A stretch of DNA of 9,052 nt from Thermosulfurimonas sp. (lineage in GTDB: Bacteria > Desulfobacterota > Thermodesulfobacteria > Thermodesulfobacteriales > Thermodesulfobacteriaceae): positions 1 to 9,052 of the forward strand of contig WFPH01000128.1 of assembly GCA_015487645.1 (NCBI GenBank). Direction: 5' to 3'. The notes under the pieces are model-generated. The model searched no databases. It saw nothing but the letters and a program-made list of their open reading frames with translations, and had not been told where the DNA came from. Shown piece after piece: positions 4,714 to 9,052 of the stretch. Position 1 is the first letter of the stretch, and every line of letters starts with the position of its first letter. The translations under genes and the position numbers were made by a program.

Positions 4714-5483
4714 TTTTCAAAGACCTTGCGGGCGAAGATGAGATAGCCCGTGTGGGCCACCATCCGGTCTTCCGGACGGAGTCTTTCCGGGTTGACCTTG
4801 TAAAATCGCTGAAGTATCTCCTGCACCTCAAGTCCCACGAAAGGAAGTTCAGCCAGGGCGGAGAGTAGCCGAGAGACCTGATTCACCGTGGGAACCAGAG
4901 CTCCAAAGGGGGATCCACCCTTGAGGGCCCGCCAGGCCGCCGGAAGAAGCTCCCAGGGCTCCCGCACGTCGAGAAAGACCGCGTCCACCGAATCTTCCTC
5001 CTCAAAGCCTTCTACGGCCTCGCCTTTGAAAATTACCCTTTCCTCAAGGCCGGCCCGACGAAGATTCTCTCGGGCCAGTTCGCGGAAACGGTCCTCCCTC
5101 TCATACGTGATGACCCGGCCGTCCGAACCCACGGCATGGGCTAAAGCGGTGGTGAGAGCTCCAGAACCCGTCCCACACTCGAGCACGGTTTTGCCAGGCC
5201 CCACGTCGAGTTTCAGGAGGATGATCCCGATTTCCTTGGGGTAGATGATCTGAGTGGCCCGGCGAAGCTTCATGAGATGATCGTGAAGGGTAGGCTGCAC
5301 AGCGTAGAAGGGGGTGCCGTTGGCCCCCAGAACCCGCGTGCCAAATGGTTTTCCGATGAACTCCCCGAGGGCTACATAGTCCCGGTGGGTGTGGAACAAC
5401 CGATCCTCGGCCCGCAGGAGGTAGTGCGCTCCCTCCGGGAGGATGAGCAGGATCAGATCGCCCTCACGGATGGTCTCGGTCAT
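4710..5483 (-). CDS. trmI: tRNA (adenine-58-N1) methyltransferase TrmI
   Basis: TrmI methylates A58 in the T loop of tRNAs with S-adenosylmethionine, stabilising tRNA, which is important for growth at high temperature. The 257-residue protein has the family layout. An N-terminal beta-barrel-like domain (about 1-65) starts with the REGDLILL stretch. A Rossmann-type methyltransferase domain follows, with RRATQIIYPKEIG (74-86), motif I VLECGTGSGALT (100-111), an acidic SAM ribose ligand region (ITYERE, 125-130) and the motif around Asp172 (FLDVREPW). The stretch PTVNQV (198-203) and the C-terminal RPEDRMVAHTGYL (236-248) are also family hallmarks. It starts inside the stop of the M18 aminopeptidase (TGATG overlap) and its stop overlaps the ybeY start (ATGA), so all three are coupled. 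Archaeal and actinobacterial homologues share this architecture. Confidence 0.93.
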   Translation of the reverse strand: MTETIREGDLILLILPEGAHYLLRAEDRLFHTHRDYVALGEFIGKPFGTRVLGANGTPFYAVQPTLHDHLMKLRRATQIIYPKEIGIILLKLDVGPGKTVLECGTGSGALTTALAHAVGSDGRVITYEREDRFRELARENLRRAGLEERVIFKGEAVEGFEEEDSVDAVFLDVREPWELLPAAWRALKGGSPFGALVPTVNQVSRLLSALAELPFVGLEVQEILQRFYKVNPERLRPEDRMVAHTGYLIFARKVFEK

Positions 5484-6892
5484 CAGTCTCCGGCGGAAAG
5501 GAAGGCCCGGTAGGCCTTGTAGGTCATATAGAGGTCGGCCTTGTGGGCTACCTCGAAAGGCGAGTGCATGGAAAGGAGCGGAGGCCCCATGTCCACAATG
5601 TCCATTCCGTAGACCGCCAGATACTTGGCCACCGTACCGCCACCACCTTCATCTACCTTGCCCATGGAAGCGGCCTGATAGATCACCCCGGCCTCGGAGA
5701 AGACGCGCCGGAGCCAAGCCATGTACTCCGCATGGGCATCGTTGGCCATGTATTTTCCACCATGGCCGGTATATTTGGTGAGGACCACACCGTAGCCTAG
5801 CCGGGCATCGTTCAGTTTTTCGTGGACTTCCATATAATGGGGATCCATACCCGCGGTTACGTCGCCGGAGACGGCCTTAGAACGCAGAAAAGTCTCGAGC
5901 ACGGTGTCTCCCTGAGGGGTGACCCCGTAAAGCTTGAGGTATTCGTAGACCAGTTTTTCGAGAAAACGGCTCTTGGCTCCGGTATTCCCGTCGGAGCCGA
6001 TCTCTTCTTTATCCATGAAGATCACCAAGGTGGAATAAAGGGGCTCTGGCAACTCTAGAACGGCCGCCAGGGCCGCAAAGGCGCAGATGCGATCGTCCTG
6101 ACCATAGCCCCCGATGAAGGCCCGGTCGAGGCCCACCTCTACGGCTTGGCCGGCTGGCACCACCTCCAGCTCGGCACTTATGAAATCCTCCTCCGTAAGA
6201 CCGTACTTTTCGTGGAGAATCTTTAGAATAGAGAGTTTTACGCGTTCCTTGTCCTCGGAGGACCCCACCAGAGGCAGCCCTCCCACCAGAACATTGAGCT
6301 TTTCGCCCGGAATGGCCTCGGAAAGTTTCTTGTCGCCCTGAACCTTACGGGAAAGATGGGGCAGGAGATCGCAGACTGTAAGCACAGGGTCTCCGGGGTC
6401 CTCTCCGATGACGACCTTCACCTTGCGCCCGTCCGGTTTGACCACCACGCCATGTAAAGCCAGCGGTCGGGCTACCCAGTGATATTTCTTGATCCCACCG
6501 TAGTAATGAGTCTTTAAGAAGGCCAAGTCCAGGTCTTCATATAAGGGATGGAGCTTGAGGTCGAGGCGCGGGCTATCAATGTGGGTGGCGATCAGGCGCA
6601 GGCCGTAGTAGGGAGGTTTTTTCCCGGCCACCATTACCGCGAGCATCTTGTCTCGGAAGACGGTGTAGTAGCGGGCCGAGGGTTCGGCAGTAAAACCCTT
6701 CTTTTTCAAAAGGGCCACCATGGCCTCCACACATTCTCGCTCGGTCTTGGCCACGGAGAGGAACCTGCGATAATCCTCCGCCAACCGTTCGGCGGCTTTC
6801 TTTTCTTTGGCCGCAAGTTGATCCCAGACCGGTTTGGGAGAAAGGGTCAGTTTTTCTTTGAGTTCCTTGAAAGCGTCCTTTTTGCGCGCCAT
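5483..6892 (-). CDS. M18 family metallo-aminopeptidase
   Basis: This is a probable cytosolic dodecameric zinc aminopeptidase of family M18 (aminopeptidase I/aspartyl aminopeptidase), which removes N-terminal residues, often acidic, from peptides. At 469 residues it has the family's usual length. Metal and catalytic residues appear in order: His104 and Asp106 (THIDSPRLDLK), Asp266 (GYGQDDR), Glu296 and Glu297 (MDKEEIGS), Asp350 (AGMDPH) and His443 (SMHSPFE). The segment KYTGHGGKYMANDAHAEY (373-390) and the Gly-rich EGGGGTVAKYLA (415-426) are also typical. Start at ATG 6890-6892 follows AAGGAGG by six bases. It is 65 bases after the SDH protease gene, with a possible promoter in that gap, and its stop overlaps the trmI start. 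Substrate preference cannot be decided from sequence alone. Confidence 0.93.
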   Translation of the reverse strand: MARKKDAFKELKEKLTLSPKPVWDQLAAKEKKAAERLAEDYRRFLSVAKTERECVEAMVALLKKKGFTAEPSARYYTVFRDKMLAVMVAGKKPPYYGLRLIATHIDSPRLDLKLHPLYEDLDLAFLKTHYYGGIKKYHWVARPLALHGVVVKPDGRKVKVVIGEDPGDPVLTVCDLLPHLSRKVQGDKKLSEAIPGEKLNVLVGGLPLVGSSEDKERVKLSILKILHEKYGLTEEDFISAELEVVPAGQAVEVGLDRAFIGGYGQDDRICAFAALAAVLELPEPLYSTLVIFMDKEEIGSDGNTGAKSRFLEKLVYEYLKLYGVTPQGDTVLETFLRSKAVSGDVTAGMDPHYMEVHEKLNDARLGYGVVLTKYTGHGGKYMANDAHAEYMAWLRRVFSEAGVIYQAASMGKVDEGGGGTVAKYLAVYGMDIVDMGPPLLSMHSPFEVAHKADLYMTYKAYRAFLSAGD

Positions 6893-6922
6893 GGGAGCCT
6901 CCTTGCGCGAGAAGTCAGGGAA

Positions 6923-6951
6923 AACTTAGCCCGCAAGCCCTTAAGGGTCAA
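6923..6951 (-). promoter_or_regulatory. Possible internal promoter before the M18 aminopeptidase
   Basis: On the minus strand TTGACC (6946-6951) and TAAGTT (6923-6928) are 17 bases apart. The -35 matches five of six consensus bases, while the -10 is weak (three of six). It lies in the only sizeable gap (65 bases) of the operon-like run, so it could give the downstream aminopeptidase-trmI-ybeY-pdxJ part extra transcription. The spacer contains the palindrome CCTTAAGG. Confidence 0.3.
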
Positions 6952-6957
6952 CCATAA

Positions 6958-7824
6958 TCAAAACCAATGGCGGAGCAGAGATAACATCGAATGGTGATTT
7001 TGAGAGCCGGAAGGTGCTCGCCGCGGGGCCGGAGTGAACTCCACCGAAGGGGCCTGGCGCACCGGCTGCGGGAAGAGACTCATAAGCTGGTAGATCTCGT
7101 GTGGCATGTCCTTGCGGACCGGAAGACCCATCTTGCGGGCCTCTTCAAAGGTGATGGGGTAGTCGTGGGTCCAGTGCCCCTGGGTAAGAAGCTCGGAAAG
7201 TTCGTCTACCTTCTCTGGCGGATATTTTCCGGAAAGGAGATCCCGCAGGTTTTCTCGCATCTGGCGCAGAGCCTTTTCGGCCATATCGGCCAGGATGAGG
7301 GTCTGGTCGTCCACATGCTCCAAAGGTTTTTCACGGGCCGCTCTCACGATGGAGGCCGCCGGGAACTGCCCCAGCTGGGGATCCACCGGGCCGAGCACCG
7401 CATGTTCGTCCATGACGATCTCGTCGGCGGCCAGCGCAATCAAGGTTCCCCCGCTCATGGCATAGTGGGGAATGAAGGCCGTGACCTTCCCGGGATGTTT
7501 CTTCACCGCCCGGGCGATCTGAAGAGCCGCCAGCACCAGGCCCCCGGGAGTGTGAAGGATGAGGTCGATAGGGACTTCGGGGTCAGTCATGTGAATGGCC
7601 CGGATGACCTGTTCGGAGTCGTTGATATCGATGAAACGCATGATAGGGAATCCCAGGAGGCTCATGGTCTCCTGACGGTGGACCAGGAGGATGACCCTTG
7701 AGCCTCGCATCTTTTCAATTTTCGCGATCATGCGTTGACGTGCGGCCTCAAGCAAACGTTGCCGGAGAATGGGTTGTAAGGCGGCCAGCATAAAAAAGAA
7801 CCAAAAGAAATCAAAGCCGCTCAT
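6958..7824 (-). CDS. Membrane-anchored ClpP-class serine protease (SDH family)
   Basis: This 288-residue protein belongs to the serine dehydrogenase proteinase-like group (PF01972, ClpP/SppA fold). Residues 4-20 form one hydrophobic, Phe-rich membrane segment (FDFFWFFFMLAALQPIL), followed by a basic helix (21-43) and then the protease domain. Family motifs are present: LILHTPGG (88-95) for the oxyanion region, HYAMSGGTLIALAADEI (120-136) with likely nucleophile Ser124, and DEHAVLGPVDPQLG (139-152) with candidate His141 and Asp148. A Pro-rich tail (252-275) ends the protein. It probably degrades membrane or membrane-proximal proteins from the cytoplasmic side. The start follows AGGAGGG, and it lies 10 bases after the rhomboid gene. 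Assignment to the class is firm; the catalytic residues are by analogy. Confidence 0.88.
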   Translation of the reverse strand: MSGFDFFWFFFMLAALQPILRQRLLEAARQRMIAKIEKMRGSRVILLVHRQETMSLLGFPIMRFIDINDSEQVIRAIHMTDPEVPIDLILHTPGGLVLAALQIARAVKKHPGKVTAFIPHYAMSGGTLIALAADEIVMDEHAVLGPVDPQLGQFPAASIVRAAREKPLEHVDDQTLILADMAEKALRQMRENLRDLLSGKYPPEKVDELSELLTQGHWTHDYPITFEEARKMGLPVRKDMPHEIYQLMSLFPQPVRQAPSVEFTPAPRRAPSGSQNHHSMLSLLRHWF

Positions 7825-7834
7825 GGTGCCCTCC

Positions 7835-8581
7835 TTAACGATTTATCCGATCAAGATAAGAGATTACCGTCCCCCAGGGAATTTCTTCATCTTTGTAGTA
7901 ACAGCTCCGGCGAGAACAGAATAGACGATGAGTGAGGACTCCGGCGAGGAAACCGCCTACATGGGCCCACCAGGCCACTCCGCCTACGTGTCCGGGTAAG
8001 GCTAGAGAAAGGGTGCCGGAGAAAATCTGGATCAGATACCAGTAACCCAGGTAGAGCACGGCCGGGACTTCGAAAAAGAAGGGGAAAATGAAGATGGGGA
8101 TCATCACGATCACCCGGGCGAGAGGGAACATTACGAAATAGGCTCCGAGCACTCCGGAGATAGCCCCGGAAGCCCCGATGGTGGGCACCGTGGAGTGGGG
8201 ATGAAAGTAAACGTGAACCAAAGCGGCGGCTACTCCGCAAAAAAGATAGAAAAGAAGAAAACGCCAGTGACCCAGACGGTCTTCCACGTTGTCTCCAAAG
8301 ATCCAGAGAGTCCACATGTTGCCCAGAAAATGCACCCAGCCTCCGTGAAGAAAAAGGTGGGTAATTAAAGTGAGGTAGGCTCCCTGAGGGAACCCGTGCA
8401 ATATGGCCCATTCGGGATCTGTGATTCTAGCCGGGATGAGCCCCAAGTAATGGAAGAGGAGTTCCCTCCCGGAGTCGGGAAGAAGTACCTCTAGCAGGAA
8501 GACCAGAGTGTTGACGGTTATGAGCCCCCAGGTGACGATGGGGACCGTGCGTCGGGGAAGAATATCCTGTAGAGGGATCAT
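7835..8581 (-). CDS. Rhomboid family intramembrane serine protease
   Basis: This 248-residue polytopic membrane protein cleaves transmembrane substrates within the bilayer. About six hydrophobic segments are visible (roughly 15-33, 68-80, 86-96, 107-125, 140-170 and 205-218). The rhomboid signatures are all there: HLFLHGGWVHFLGNMW (75-90) with the oxyanion-type His84 and Asn88, the nucleophile Ser138 in GASG (136-139), and the general base His207 in AWWAHVGGFLAG (203-214). The protein should therefore be active and is not an inactive pseudo-rhomboid. A loop with IPIFIFPFFFEVP (161-173) matches the L4-type insertion of bacterial homologues. Its start overlaps the HAD gene stop (ATGA), and the SDH protease follows after 10 bases, giving a membrane-proteolysis pair in one transcript. 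Confidence 0.94.
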   Translation of the reverse strand: MIPLQDILPRRTVPIVTWGLITVNTLVFLLEVLLPDSGRELLFHYLGLIPARITDPEWAILHGFPQGAYLTLITHLFLHGGWVHFLGNMWTLWIFGDNVEDRLGHWRFLLFYLFCGVAAALVHVYFHPHSTVPTIGASGAISGVLGAYFVMFPLARVIVMIPIFIFPFFFEVPAVLYLGYWYLIQIFSGTLSLALPGHVGGVAWWAHVGGFLAGVLTHRLFCSRRSCYYKDEEIPWGTVISYLDRINR

Positions 8582-9052
8582 CCTAACGCTCCTATAGCTT
8601 CTCCTCGGACTCCTTTACGGAAGGTTTCGCTTCGACGGATAAGATCTTCGGTAAGATTTTTAAGTTGGCCCATTTCGAAGCCTTCTTTCGCCTCCTGGGC
8701 CAGTCTCTCGAGCCCGGCCCGTCCATTAGAAAGAAAGGACTCGGTCAGGATCCTTTCCGGCTCTGCGGTTTCCGAGAGCACGAAGAATTCCGCGGCCTTC
8801 AAGGCGTAACGATTGGCGTTGAAGGCCACGGCTCCCCCTCCAGCCTCTTTTACCAGAGAAAGGGCCTCCACATCCGTGATACTGTCTCCGAAATAAAGGG
8901 CCTCAGAGCCCTGGGCCCCGGTTTCTTGGAGGGCGATCTCTACGGCCCGGGCCTTTTCCGGGCCCCCCACAGGGTTTACTTCGAAAAGGAAACGGCCCGC
9001 TTCCATCTGGGGAAGGATTTCCCAGAAGATCTTTCCCAGACGTTCCACGGCC
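8578..9052 (-). CDS. HAD-superfamily phosphatase-like protein, C-terminal part
   Basis: The open frame runs off the right edge, so only the C-terminal roughly 157 residues are seen; the GTG at 9046-9048 is internal, not a start. HAD motifs III and IV are visible: a conserved Lys in GGPEKARAVE and the acidic motif YFGDSITDVEAL, followed by the typical cap-side GGGAVAFNANRYALKAA, where a phosphatase tracks substrate as in phosphoserine phosphatase-like enzymes. Motifs I and II, with the nucleophilic Asp, lie outside the window. The C-terminal 50 residues form a helical tail. The pattern recalls an uncharacterised archaeal HAD family (COG4030), from memory. It overlaps the rhomboid gene by four bases (ATGA) and heads or continues the operon. 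The substrate is unknown. Confidence 0.75.
   Translation of the reverse strand, partial: AVERLGKIFWEILPQMEAGRFLFEVNPVGGPEKARAVEIALQETGAQGSEALYFGDSITDVEALSLVKEAGGGAVAFNANRYALKAAEFFVLSETAEPERILTESFLSNGRAGLERLAQEAKEGFEMGQLKNLTEDLIRRSETFRKGVRGEAIGALG

Noticed and set aside
6991..7701. A 236-codon plus-strand open frame opposite the SDH protease
   Set aside because: It is antisense to a gene with clear family motifs, and its Gly/His/Arg-rich product shows no domain.

Overview
The window reads as thermophilic bacterial chromosome with part of an integrated genetic element at its left end. Proteins are rich in Glu, Lys and Arg. The chromosomal part carries a TrmI-type tRNA m1A58 methyltransferase, which in bacteria is mostly found in thermophiles and actinobacteria, and a HAD protein that recalls an archaeal family. 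A thermophilic sulfate- or sulfur-metabolising lineage such as Thermodesulfobacteriota would fit, but that assignment is inference from gene content and style only.

Layout. Positions 1-2848 are an integrated element cut off by the left edge of the window. A repeat-containing leader with a candidate promoter (about 39-156) precedes four small overlapping plus-strand genes (157-1577): two unrecognised proteins, a 97-residue protein with two helix-turn-helix-like repeats, and an excisionase-like MerR/HTH_17 protein. They converge tail-to-tail on a minus-strand tyrosine recombinase (1588-2724). The integrase start faces a repeat-rich 124-bp stretch that ends exactly at the 3' CCA of a tRNA-Arg(UCU) gene (2849-2925, minus). 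This is the classical arrangement for tRNA-targeted integration. The left attachment site is not visible, so the element's cargo and class (prophage, satellite, integrative plasmid) remain open.

Right of the tRNA lie two small divergent genes: a minus-strand 81-aa protein with an H-x3-C-x2-C motif, and a plus-strand 76-aa Arg/Lys-rich protein with a near-consensus sigma70-type promoter.

The rest (3541-9052) is one minus-strand operon-like run. In transcription order it holds a HAD hydrolase (partial), a rhomboid protease, a membrane-anchored ClpP-class serine protease (SDH family), an M18 aminopeptidase, TrmI, YbeY and PdxJ. Several junctions overlap by 4 or 5 bases, indicating translational coupling. 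The run combines membrane and cytoplasmic proteolysis, tRNA modification, rRNA processing and pyridoxal phosphate synthesis.

The most unusual points are: (1) ybeY has no stop codon and runs in frame into pdxJ through pdxJ's own strong Shine-Dalgarno site, so the locus can encode both a YbeY-PdxJ fusion and free PdxJ; (2) three copies of GAGGGACA surround the candidate promoter of the element's four-gene cassette; (3) one cassette protein is an internal duplication of an HTH-like unit. No window stretch longer than about 160 bases lacks a gene.
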